This document shows positions 24,540 through 35,594 of a stretch of 64,000 nucleotides of DNA, piece by piece (position 1 is the first letter of the stretch; every line of letters begins with the position of its first letter). Source of the DNA: Aquilaria yunnanensis (taxonomy: Eukaryota > Streptophyta > Magnoliopsida > Malvales > Thymelaeaceae). Location: positions 7,254,001 through 7,318,000 of the forward strand of contig CM077596.1 in the NCBI GenBank assembly GCA_039654915.1, written 5' to 3'. Position numbers and translations under genes: made by a program. Under the pieces are notes generated by a model that did not search any database, was not told the DNA's origin, and saw only the letters and a list, made by a program, of their open reading frames with translations.

Positions 24540-24876
24540 TTTAAAATCATAACAAAGTTGTAGGAAACTTTGCTACTATTTGCATGCAAATTATTTGTGA
24601 TGATAAAAAGCATAGCAAAATTTCTTGCCCTTTGTTTTTCACCCAAAACATATGCTATAATGTTGCTACGAGTTATTTGTGACAATTATAATTGTAGCAA
24701 AATTAGCTTACTTATGATGATTTAAATAGTAACAAAAAGTATCATAGCATAATCGTTGCATTTTATGCTTCTGACTAGTCAACATTTTCTTTAGCCATGA
24801 TTCTGCCTTGATTTCCTTCTGCAACAATTATAATCATCGTAGATGTTCGTTGCTATTGCCAACTTCTCTTGTAGTG
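24540..24876. repeat. CACTA right terminal and subterminal region
   Basis: Repeated short words around tagcaa, ttgtagc and gtgatgat occur in both orientations up to the terminus at 24876. The last 13 bases are the complement of CACTACAAGAGAA. Confidence 0.6.
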
Positions 24877-24879
24877 ATA

Positions 24880-26066
24880 CTTGCTAATTGGAGGATTCTA
24901 ATTTTTCTTAGTAAATTTTGGGAATAAAATGTTTAAAATGAAGATAGGGCTTGGAATGACAACTTTTACAAGTTTGATGATGACATTGCACATATGGAAT
25001 GTTATAAACATACTCATCCCACAGACACATCATAAATACTAAACTCAAGGAAACTAACCACTTCTTGAGAATTTGAATTGCTAATTAAGTCCAGGACTTG
25101 TCTGTGGAGCAAGAAATGATGGTTAACATGGATAACTTAGGAAAACCTTCATAGAAACCATTGCATACAAGTTTATTTTAGATAGCAGACTGGTTCTTAG
25201 TGAAACATATAAGCTTTCAGCTAGAAGGCAGGAACTAATTCATAAACTAAAAACTAAATAAACAATTAGCAAATAATTAGATGGCTAACTAGACTATAGA
25301 GTTAACTTGGGAAATCCAATTAGTTTGCCCTAACAAGTTCCAACTATGGAAACAAACTAATCTTACAAAATTTAACATTCAATTTATCTTTAAAATAGAA
25401 AGTCAAACTATTAGCCAAACTACTTAACAATTCTTCAGATTTCTACAGAACTAAGCTAGAACCAATTTCTGGAAATTATAAGAGCTATATTCCATAAATC
25501 AATGGTTTACCAAGTCATATAACATGTTCCCATGCTCCAAAATCAATATTCAAGAATTAAACAATCTTAAATGCATGATTGCAAACCATGTCTCAAAATT
25601 AGTTATACAAATAGAATAGAGTATTTAACTGATTCCTGACTTGCTAATCAAATAATAAAAAAACATAGGATATAGGATTAAATAATCCTCATTTAGGCCT
25701 TGTTCCTAAGTATTAAGCCATAGGAGAGGTCTTGCCGATAAGCTACATTTCCTAGCTACAATCTAGTCCTTAGGAGAAGCCTACAAAAAGTAACAATAAG
25801 GATAAGTTTCATTGGAAACTCTGTAAAGGACAATTCTAGTCATTTAACTATCATAATTACCAGATAAATCCTTTGCAAAGTACCTACAACCAAAGACCAA
25901 AAAACAAACACAAAGCACATACAACATAATATACACTAATGATATATATATATTACAAATGCTAAACATGATGCAAATGATGAATGCAACCAATTAATCA
26001 TACACTTTCCAATAACCTTTTTTGGTTTCAATAACAATCAAATAGCTAGTTGTCTATAATATCATA
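24880..26066. other. AT-rich intergenic DNA
   Basis: No domain, terminal repeat or RNA gene was recognised. A short (TA) run occurs near 25940. Confidence 0.4.
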
Positions 26067-26071
26067 CTTAT

Positions 26072-26930
26072 TGATGCACGTTGGCATCTTCGTTGTACGA
26101 CATGGTGAGCCTGAGAGGGACTTCCGGTGGGAAGATGCTGGTGGAAAAGACTTCCAACGTGAGATTGCCTGAAACGCTCAAAGAACAAGGGTTAGGAGGT
26201 CCTCGAAGTATTTTTCCGGTGGAGGAACCTCCGACGCCTAAGTTAGTATTTGGTAAAATGAAGAGTGACGGGTAGAGAGTAAAGAATATGTTTCTCTTAA
26301 GAGTTCAGTCTCCTCCCTTACCAAGGTCGTTTCCTAAGTATTTATAGGGGGTGTTAGGAGAAGTCCGTTTGACACAGCCCGCTCAGATCATGACACGTGT
26401 TCGATCGGATGTGGTCCGTACCTTCGGGAATGGGGACCTCTAGCTGTCCATAAGCCGTGTTGGCCAGAAGTTAGGGCCCGGGGAGGTCTGCGTGTCAGGG
26501 CGTGTACGAAGGCTACGTGTCAAGACGTGTACGAGGGCGGCGTGTCAACGGCTCCTTAACCATTTTTGTCGTATTCTCGAGACCCCTTCGGTGAAAGAGG
26601 CTTCTTTGGGATGGGAAGGCTTCTTGCCGAGGTTGCTCAAGTTATTCGCAAGTCCCCTCGGCATGGAGGATCTTCTTAGGAGGATGTTTTCCCCTGCCGA
26701 GGATGGTGAGTCTACCTCTCTCGAAGCCGGTCAGGTCGTCTTATAGAGGGTGGCAGTGTATCATGTTCCCGAGGTCAGGACTATTATTCCCTGAGGGTAA
26801 TGGTGGATTACAGAGGTCCGGGGGTTGAGGACTGGGGACCCTCTTTTCCCGAGGTTGGTGCTCATCCTCCCCGAGGGTGGTGCCTCATCATATCTTGGAG
26901 GTTTGAAGGGAAATAGCCCTTTGGCTATCA
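26072..26930 (-). repeat. 3' LTR of the Tat element (859 bp)
   Basis: On the minus strand it begins TGATAGCCAAAGGGCTAT and ends GCATCA. A TATA box (TATAAATA, complement of 26339-26346) matches the one in the 5' LTR. It aligns over its whole length with 39410-40250, differing mainly by point changes and an 18-bp indel near 26600. Confidence 0.92.
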
Positions 26931-26945
26931 CATGCCCCCCTTAGA
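26931..26945 (-). promoter_or_regulatory. Polypurine tract of the Tat element
   Basis: The minus strand reads ctaaggggggcatg immediately before the LTR start TGATAGCC. Confidence 0.75.
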
Positions 26946-27452
26946 AAGCTGAAGTTATATCTTCGGTTACTTGAGCAAATCATGGGAGTCTTTGTGGAAG
27001 GTGGTGGCCAATTCAGTTGTCATGACTGAATTTTTAGCCGAGATTATCTTCTTCGGAGGGAGTTTCATCGGTACGAGATGCCTCTTCTTAACTGAGGTAG
27101 CTCCTCTGGTACTCAAGTGGTTTTCTCAGTCTCCGGCCGAACTTCCTACGTTCCCGAAGTTATTCCGTCAGCCCGAGGCGGATATCCCCTTTCTCTGGGC
27201 CTCTGTCATTTGTCAATGAGTCGTTACGTCTTCTGATTAGACACGTCACTTCGAATAAGCTCGCCTAGGCCTTCGTGTTGTCAAAAGGCGTGCCCTCATT
27301 TCTTGCGTTGGGCGACACGTGGCACGCAGTGATTAGGGGACAGTTGCATCGGTTACATCAACCGCACCTTTTCACTTTTGAGGGGTAATTATGGTGATGA
27401 TTCGCCTTTGAGGGGTAGTTATGGGGACGATTCGCCTACCCCCCTTCGGTCT

Positions 27453-27459
27453 ATATAAA
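27453..27459 (+). promoter_or_regulatory. TATA box of the antisense gene
   Basis: TATATAA in a C/T-rich setting lies about 320 bases before the first ATG of the antisense gene. A cttcttctccctc tract follows, as often seen around plant transcription starts. It lies outside the LTR, so it would be an independent promoter on the strand opposite to the retrotransposon. Confidence 0.5.
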
Positions 27460-27779
27460 CCTTCTTCTCCCTCAGAGTTCCTACTTGCTTTCTTTTGCTT
27501 CTGCCTTTGATCTCGTTTGCTCTCAAGCTTTTCTCCTTTTCTTGTGGTGGTGCAAGTGGCGGACCGATTTCCGGTGAACTTTTACGACGGCATCTACTAA
27601 TCCCGACTTCGGCAAAAGCTTTGGTGGGTTTTCCTTTCCAAGGTCCTTTGATTTCTTCCACTTCTATTTTTTTTGAAGTTGTTTTCTTTTCCCAAAGTCC
27701 TTCTATTTTCTGGGTTTCTAGCCCCTTTTTGCTTTTTTGAAGTCGTCCCATTCTTCCGAAGTCAACTTTTTCTCCGAGT

Positions 27780-30261
27780 ATGTCTTCTCTGACCCCTCTT
27801 TTGGTTGTTCATCCTCTTCCCGAGAGTTGGGCTTCTCTCGACTCTCACCAGTGTTGCACCACTTCGGAGAAAATGGAGAAGTGGGCAGCTAAATTCTACC
27901 TCCCGTCTTACGCTGTGACTAGGCTACCTACTGCAGGTCTGCTTAGTTACATGTACCATTCGAACGAGGTTACTGTTTTCTGAGCCCAACTGAAGGCTGG
28001 ACTTCGATTTCCTCCGCTGAAGATGATTTGTAACTTTTGCAAATTCCATGGCATAGCCGTGAATCAGCTTCCTCCCAACTCCTATTCTTACTTCAATGCT
28101 TTTCTTTGCATGTGTGGGGTTTTCAAGATAGAACCCCACTTCGTCATCTTTATGCAGTATTATAAGCTCTATCCGGTCCCAAAGGGTGGCTTCTATTTCT
28201 TGCTACCTCGGGGATCTGGGAGCAAAAAATACATGTTCACCTTCGCCACCAAGGATAGCTGGTGAGGGTGGCAAAAGAAATTCTTCTTCCTCAAGGTGGG
28301 CAAGGCATGGTCGTATGTGCCGACCTGGTGAGCCCACGGGACGCTGGAGACGGATGTTGTTGATCCCAAGATGTTGCTAACTCCTGAGTTAGCAGCGAGT
28401 TTTAAGGCCTTTGATAGCCGTATCCGAGTTGTCGCTGACTGGGATGCCGAGGTCCCACCATGCTCCTTGTATCCCTTCCCCATCAGGTGGGACCTCATGA
28501 CCGAAGAGGTACTTCGGGAGTTAGGGGTGATCAAGGAGCATAAAACCGACATCGGCATGCCAGCACCTGCCCTCGATGGGAAGAAGTCGTGGTTGGTGAT
28601 GCTCCTTTGGAAGGAGCTCACTTACGAAGCCCTCGTTGAGAGTAAGTTGCTTTCCAAATTTTTGCTATAAGTACTCCTATGGAGTTATACTGATATTTTC
28701 TTCCTTTTTCAGAGATGGGCGCCCATTCTGCTGCCTTTTACAAGTCCTTCTTCCTCGGTCAAGCCGAGAAGGGGGAGCAGAAGAAGAAAGCCACCCCAAA
28801 GAGGCGGAAGGCGTTTGGAGGGGGGCCATCTTCGGCCAAGAAAATGAAGAAGGACCTCCTTCCCCCCCTCCAGAAGACGTTATAGAGGTTGGGGACCAGC
28901 CTTCGATTCACGCCGACCCTTCATCGGAGTTGGCCGTTAGCTCCACTCCCCGGAGTCCTGTCACTTTGGCGGACATCCTGAGTACTTCGGCAGGAGGCCC
29001 TTCTGCTGAAAAGCTCAATGAGCGAAGATGAAGCAAGGGCAAACATGTCCCTGCCGAAGTGGAGGTAGTCAACGACTTCGACGATGACATCACCGAGGTT
29101 CCGCCAAGTTTGCCCCTTAGCCATTTTTCTATAAATTTAGACATCTTTAGCATTTTTGCCCTTCTAGACGTATGGCTAAGGGATAATGTACTGATGGAAC
29201 TTCGGCGTGATTTTGCAGAGGAACTGGCACCCTTGGCGTGGATGGTGGAGCACGCCCGGAAGCGGGCCCTTTGGGGCTCCCACATTCCGAAGGATAAGGT
29301 TCCAAGGGAGCATTTCTGGTATTTCATGGAGGACATGAACTTGTTCTCCGAAGACAGCCAGCAAATGGCTCCCCAAATGGCCAGGGGCGTGCTCACACAA
29401 GCCACATTCAAATCTTTGGCAGAAGAGTGCTCGAACGAGGAGGTCCTTATTGCGAGGATATCTGAGCACGCTGCCCAGGTATTCTTCAGACCCTTTATCC
29501 TTTCTTAAAATTTTTCTAAGTGTTTGCTTTTCTTTCCAAAACTTCACCAAGTGTCCTTCTTTTTACAGGTCTTGGCGTACAACGGATACTACCGAGCTTG
29601 GGCAACAAAGTAGTCTTCGATCCAATGTCAGACCGAATAGTGCTTGGAGAAGGCTAAGGTACTTTGTGCCAGCTCGGTCGTTAAGTACACCAAGATGAAC
29701 AAGATAGCCAATGAGGAGACAGCTAAACTTTGGGAGGAGTTCTTGAAGGGTGAAAAGGAGCTTTTAAAGGATTTCTCCCAGAAGATGTTTGACCTCGAGG
29801 AGAAGGTTATCGCACTGACCTTGGTTAACAAGGCCTACCGGAAGGAGAAGGAGGAAGACTCTACACTCCTTGCGAAGGCCCTTGCAGACAATGCTGAACT
29901 TCAAGCCGAGGTTGATGCGCTAAAGAAGGAGGCGAAGAAGAAGAAAAAGATGAAGAAGCTGGAGAAGGAGGTCGCCGAGCTGAGGAACGAGCTGGAAGAC
30001 TTGTCTATCTAGAAAGACAAGGCCAATTAGGCAACTAAGGTTGCGTTCCAGGATGACTTCTATCTGGCTTGGCATCAAGTCCTAGCGAAGTATCCGGACC
30101 TCGATGTTTTCTTCTTCGTTGCTCTGAACATTCCCGAAGGGCCTCGCTGGACGTGGTCTAATATAGAGCACCTGAATCTTCCCTTTGCCCTCCCTTCGGC
30201 ACTGAAGGATGTGACAGAGGAAGTTGGTGGTGAAGTAGCTCGGGACAGCAAGGTCCCCTAG
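27780..30261 (+). pseudogene. Antisense additional ORF (aORF) of the Tat element, with introns
   Basis: Exon 1 (27780-28641) is one frame with three in-frame TGA codons (27981, 28263, 28329). It encodes a domain that I recall as the 'putative gypsy type transposon' family (PF04195); recognisable parts are LPSYAVTRLPTAGLLSYMYH and FCKFHGIAVNQLPPNSY. A GT-AG intron of 71 bp (28642-28712) follows. Exon 2 (28713-29478) has a Lys-rich stretch, a frameshift near 28850, and an acidic DDDITEV segment. A second GT-AG intron (29479-29568) precedes exon 3, which is a Glu/Lys coiled coil (about 29644-30012) ending GPRWTWSNIEHLNL...KVP. Exons 2-3 match 63001-64000 of the other Tat element, including intron position. 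Extra antisense ORFs between integrase and 3' LTR are known in plant Tat elements; their function is unknown. Confidence 0.75.
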
Positions 30262-30335
30262 GTGTTTAAAGCTTTTTCTTTTTCTTCGTAGTCTTCTCCT
30301 TGCAGGCTCCTTCTTGTTGTACTGAGGCACAAATT

Positions 30336-30341
30336 AATAAA
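30336..30341 (+). terminator. Putative poly(A) signal of the antisense gene
   Basis: AATAAA lies 75 bases after the aORF stop and is followed by T-rich sequence. It fits a normal plant 3' end on the plus strand. Confidence 0.4.
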
Positions 30342-30663
30342 ACTCCTTTTTTCCTCCAAAATTTGGCTAAGTCTCAAGGTAAGCTTCTTCTATAATATCT
30401 TTGTGCCGAGGTTAGTTCGGCCATTTTCGGCCTAAGTCCCTAGAAAGAAATAGTAAGTATCCTTCGCACTTGTTATTCGGATAAACGACTTCGGTGTATG
30501 TAGGACCAGTTCCGGCTAACACCTTTCGACAAAGCTTTGTCTAGTTTTTTAGTTGTGTTTGGTTTACAGCTTTTTTGGAGAAAATGAATCATTTTTGTTC
30601 ATAGGCATTTACGCCCTGTTCGGCTGGACTTCTTTGGTGGGACTATTTTACTTATAAAAAATT

Positions 30664-33600
30664 CTAAGTGTAGAATTTTTTCAAGGCATCTGAATGAAAT
30701 GTATTCCTTAGTTCTCCACCTTTGGCATTGCCGAGCTTGTATTGTCAGGACCACCAGTTAGCACTTGGCTATGGCCAAGAAGAGAATGATGAAGACATGA
30801 AATTAATTACAAGAGGGACTTGTTTGAACATGGTCTTAGTGATGAGAATACAAGACTATGTGAATTATGTGTTTTAATTACACATACAAAAGTTCTATGT
30901 GAACCATGCCATGAAATAAAGTTCTAGTACCAAGCTGGACTGGTAACTAGTGACTAACATGGAACTATGCAATACTATGGGCCAAATTGCACATACATGA
31001 AAACTATGTATGACTTGGCAAGAAATAAAGTTTGAGGACTCAATTGAAAACTTGGACTAGTGTTGGAATTGAAACTACAAACCAAGGATGGACAAAATCA
31101 GCCATGCAATTTTGTGAGATGGCTAAAGAGGAGGTAAACCAATTTTATGGCTCTTGGTCAATGGGTAGCCATGTATATTAATAAACAAAGGGGAAGTGTT
31201 AGTGGAGCTATTAAAATATTGGAAGTTGCCTAGTGGAGCCATTAAAATAAGGTAAACCTTGGACAAAGAAATGAATTGTTTATTCATGGTGGAGCATGAT
31301 TGATTTGTTTATTGGTGATGATGGAAGATGGAATTAATTATTGCTAAAAGAATGGTGTGATGGCCGAATTTTATATGGTATAATAATGCAATTATGTCCA
31401 CATTTTGTGTACTTGGCATGTGGGCCAACAATTTAAAAAGAAATGCTGGAAATTGCATTGAATTTGGTGGCTAGAATGGAAGTATGGAGACATGGAGGGT
31501 TGGAGGCGCCATGCAAATTAGTTGGGGGATTTCCTTGGCATTTAAGCCAACTTGGGTAAATTAATTGAAGGCTGGAAGCCTTTGTCCGCCACCCAAATTG
31601 CAGCTCCCATTCTTTGACCAAATATTATATGGAAGGGTTTTTGGTGCTTGGGAGAATATTGCATTGTACAATGCTGAAATTTATTGTTTAATGGGCACTT
31701 GAGTGGGCGGCCTTCTTATGCAGCAAACATTCCTTGGAGTTGTCATTTAGTTGCTGCCTTTGTTGGTTTTGGAGAGCACTTGGCCGAAAAACAAAGCTCT
31801 TCCATGTTCTTCCATGTTCTTGCTTGTTCTTCACTTGTTCATCTTGATTCTTGGCCGAAACTTGAGTGTTCTTGAGTGTACATCCAAAATTCCAGCAAAA
31901 CTCTTGAAGATACCTTGTTGAGCATCAAGATTTGAGCTTGTTCTTGAAGGAACAAGGCATGGCCGAATATGTTCATGCATGTTCATGAAGTTCTCTTGAA
32001 GTTTACTTGGTGTTCTTGGTGTTGCATGTTGATTTGGAGCTCGGTTGTGCAAGTCCAGAATTTTCAGCCTTGTTCTTGAGGTAAAAGCTCAAGATTACTT
32101 AAATCCATGGTATATTTTCCATGAATAAGAGTTATATTGACTAAAGGAAGGCTGTATTGTGTTAGGAAAGCCTTGGACCGAAAGTTTGAAGCTAAACCAC
32201 CAAAGAACACTAGTTGGCCGAATGGTGTGCATGTTTGTTCTTGAGTGTTCTTGGTGAGTTCATGGTGTTTTGGCATGGAAATGATGATTTCATGAGTTTA
32301 TGTGAATGATATGTGAAACTCATGGTGGCTGTGTTTATGGCCGAAAATGAAAGGTAACTTGGACTTGGAGATTGAAGCTTGGATTAAGACATTCAAGCTT
32401 GTGTTGGACAAATTAGCCAAAGCACCCTTGGAATTAAAGTTTCAACTTAACTTGGAAGAAATCCAACAAGGCCGAATTTACTCAAGCTAAAAAGTGTGGT
32501 AAGGATTCATGAATTACTTGTGCTTGGTATATTTTCCATGATTAATGACAAGTAATTGAAGCTACTAATTGATGGTCAAGATTTGCCAAGTGATGTTAGT
32601 ATGCTTGAAGGGCAATATGGAATTAATGGTTCAATGGGTTGATTAGCTAATCAATGAATGGCAAGTGTAAAGTTCTTGGTGGGTTTGGCCAATCCATCAA
32701 GCACTTGAGAGCTCGAGGGGAATGGAGATGATTTCATGAAGAAATGGTGTGCAAAATTGTACATGAGCACTTGCTAGTGGCTATGGCCGAATTGAAGAAG
32801 TGGTGTGTGTGTGAGTTTGTGTGCTTTTGTTGATTGATTGTGCATGCTAACCAACTTATTATTGATATATGTTGAATATAGGCTTCGGCCAAATTGTATT
32901 TTCCTTGTCTTTGTGTCTTTGGATGTAGGTACTAGCTTGATTATGGAGGTTAAGCTTATGCTTAACAATATGAACTCCTTTGGAGTTGTGTGAATCCTTA
33001 CTGAGTTTTAAACTCACTGCCCTTATTGGTTGAATTTTCAGGAAAGGGTAAAGAGCTTGAGTAATTGTGCTTCTGTTTGGACTTCTTGGTTTTGTGTACC
33101 AAGTTTACTTATTGTCCAAGGTATGTGTGCCAACAAATTCTTGGCTTGAAATGTGCATTTTATTCCATGGTCTTATGTAGGCCGAATTTAATGGATTAAG
33201 TTTTGCAGGAGATTAGCTGTGGGACTTGAGCTAGGAGGTGTTGGTTGAGTGGGCTTTTGGCATTTGAGACTTGGTGGGCTTTGGAGACCAATAACTTGGT
33301 CTTTTGGACTTGTACCTATAGTGCACATTTTGTAGTACCCTTTGAGCATTATGGGTAGTTGTGTACATATGGGCTATGTGAGAATTTGGGCTGTAAGTTT
33401 TGGGCCCATTTGCATCCTTGGCATGATTGCCATGTAGTTGTTGTTGAGTTGTGGACTTAAGCACTTTTGGGCCCATGTTGGACTTATGCATTTTGGGCCT
33501 TAGTGGACTTTGTATGTTGGACTTGTTGGCTGTATGTTAGCCAAGTTTCTTTGGACTTTATGATTATCAGCATGATGTTTTGATGTTGGCTTCCTTGTGT

Positions 33601-35122
33601 ACTATACTTGGCCGAATGCTCATCATCATATATGTATGTGTTTTCAAGCTTGAAAATGGATATGGGCTTCTTTGTTGCCATGCATAAGACTAGTACACTT
33701 GATTGCACACAAGTTAAGCACTTAAAGGAAAAAGTGCAAGTATTGCTTGTTTTGCAAGTAATGGGTTGGGCTTGCTTAAGCTACAAGGTCTTGGTCTAAA
33801 ATAAGCAGGGACATCCTGGGCCACCTCCCAGGCCAATAAAAAGAATGCCCAATAATCTACTTAATGAAGGTTGGGTAACTAAACTCTGATGATAACTCTT
33901 AAAGACCCAAGTATTCTGGACCTTCAGGGTAGTGGTTAGTGAGAGGCACAGAGTGTGCATGGGCTGGGGCCTGTGTGGGGTGTGACATGTATACTCCTGG
34001 CCGAACTTCATCAAGGACCAAATAAGGCCTTTCCCAGTTTGCCCGAAGGACCCCATGAGATGGTCTTCGGGGTTACAACTCAGCCCTTTGGAGAATGAGG
34101 TCCCCTTTCCTGATTCCCTTTCGCTTGACATGCAAGTTCATAGCTATAGCTGCCCTCTGCTAAAAAGCTTTTCTTCTAAGCTTAGCCACTTCTCTATGTT
34201 CGTCAATGAGATCCAGCTTAATTCTCAATCCAAGGCCGTTCCCCTCTTCGTTGAACACTTGTAATCTTATTGATGGCTGAACTACTTCAATAGGAATGAT
34301 GGCCTCTGTGCCGAATATGAGTGAGAAAGGTGTCTCGCCTGTGCCCCTTTAGGGGGTTGTCTGATAGCTCCATAGCACGTTAGGGAGTTCTCCAGGCCAT
34401 CTTCCTTTTGCTTCATTCAATCTCTTTTTTAAACCGTCCTTTATGGTTATGTTGGATACCTCTACTTGTCCGTTGCTCTGAGGGTGAGCTACTGGGGCGA
34501 AGTGCATTTTTATCTCTAGGTCGGTGGTGAATTCTTGGAACCCGTTGTCAATAAACTGGGTACCATTGTCAGCCATTATCACCCTCGGTTTGCCGAAGCT
34601 ACATACTATATTTTTCCAGATGAATTTCTGTATGTCCTTTGCCGAAATGGTTGCCAGAGGCTCTACCTCAATCCATTTAGTGAAGTAATCTACTGCAACT
34701 ATGCAGAACTTCACTCCCCCGGGTGTAGTTACGAAAGGCCCGATGAGGTCGATACCCCATACTGCAAAAGGGCAAGGGTAGTCAGCCAAAGTTATTGTTT
34801 CCGAGGGTAGCCTCTGGATGTTGGCGTGTCTTTGGAAATTGTCACATTTTTGGACAAATTGCCTCGCGTCCTTCCTTAGGGTGGGCCAGAAGTAACCTTG
34901 GCGGAGTAGTACTCCTGCCAGAGCGTCAGTTCCTATGTGGGAACCACAGGCCCCTTCATGGACTTCTCTGAGGACTGTTTTTACCTCATCTTCACTGACA
35001 CACCTTTGCAGTGGACTTGCGTACCCTTGTCGAGATAACTCCTCCCCGATCAGGAAATATTTTCCGGAACATCTTCGCACTTTTGCTGCCTCAAGAGGGT
35101 CTTCAGGAAGCTCTGAAGTCAT
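30664..35122 (-). pseudogene. Integrase, split by the solo LTR
   Basis: The coding parts are 35122-33987 and 30742-30664. The N-terminal zinc-binding region has H-H and the first Cys, but the second CxxC cysteine is Phe (KCDNFQRHA). The catalytic core keeps its D, D and E in GIDLIG, ADNGTQF and NGQVEV. The C-terminal domain (GDLILQRAEL, HGVLRANWERPYLV) is followed, after the insertion, by KLGNAKGGELRNTF...ALKKFYT and a stop at 30664-30666. In-frame stops occur near 34350, 34160 and 34070. It is shifted by one frame relative to the RNase H part upstream. The product would have joined retrotransposon DNA into the host genome. Confidence 0.88.
30743..33986 (+). mobile_element. Del/Tekay-like solo LTR (3244 bp) in the integrase gene
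   Basis: The insertion begins TGTCAGGACC, ends GGGGTGTGACA, and is flanked by a perfect TGTAT duplication (30738-30742 and 33987-33991). Joining the two sides restores the integrase reading frame. The last third contains ccttactgagttttaaactc followed by ttttcagga (about 32995-33045), a signature I know from Tekay/Del LTRs. No internal domain or second LTR is present, so unequal recombination probably removed the rest. The sequence is rich in ggccgaa and cttgttcttg words and has no coding content. Confidence 0.88.
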
Positions 35123-35594
35123 GAGGTACTTCTTTATGGGATTTTTCCATCCTTTTTCCGAGGTTGGCTATGCTCATAATCGCTATACTCAGATGACTTA
35201 GCACTTCAGTCGACTCTTTTGATTTGGCTGGAGTATCTGCTTTAGTATTGTCTCGATGAGGCACGTTCTCAATGTGCACTGTGTCGAACTCTTGGATGAG
35301 GTTTGATACCAGTTTGTGATACTTTGCCAAAGTTGGGTCCTTCGCACTATAGTCTCCTACCATCTATCGGACCACTAGCTGAGAATCGTTGTGGGCCTTT
35401 AGGTTTTTCACACCAACTCTTATGGCAAGGTGTAAACCTGCTATGAGCGCTTCATACTCTACCATATTGTTGGTGACGCTAAACCCAAATTTGATGGCTT
35501 TCATGGCTTCCATGCCCTCGGGGCCGCGGAGAATTACTCCGGCTCCTTGATGTTCGGAACCAGAGGTCCCGTCAACAAACAGAGTCCACTCAGG
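35103..35594 (-). pseudogene. Second (plant-type) RNase H domain of the Tat pol
   Basis: In the same frame as RT, separated from it by a TAA. The acidic positions are visible in WTLFVDGTSGSEHQGAG, NMVEYEALIAG and HNDSQLVV. A TAG follows VVR before MVGDYSAKDP. A second RNase H after the first marks the Tat lineage. The other Tat element in this window has lost all three catalytic positions by deletion. Confidence 0.85.

Larger units (their letters stand above)
16241..24876 (-). mobile_element. CACTA (CMC/EnSpm) DNA transposon, decayed
   Basis: The right end reads ttctcttgtagtg, whose complement is CACTACAAGAGAA, a typical plant CACTA terminus. The left end is a mutated form, tagtacaaga. Both are flanked by ata (16238-16240 and 24877-24879), fitting the 3-bp duplication of this superfamily. 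Subterminal DNA on both sides (about 16280-16560 and 24540-24870) is rich in short repeated words such as tagcaa, gcgatgat and attgtag. The interior holds a TNP2-like transposase relic on the minus strand. A LINE has inserted in the left part. The left terminus is less certain than the right one. Confidence 0.65.

Noticed and set aside
30743..33986. Possible complete non-autonomous element rather than solo LTR
   Set aside because: No repeated ends beyond the terminal TG/CA, no PBS or PPT inside, and a Tekay-type LTR block is present once.
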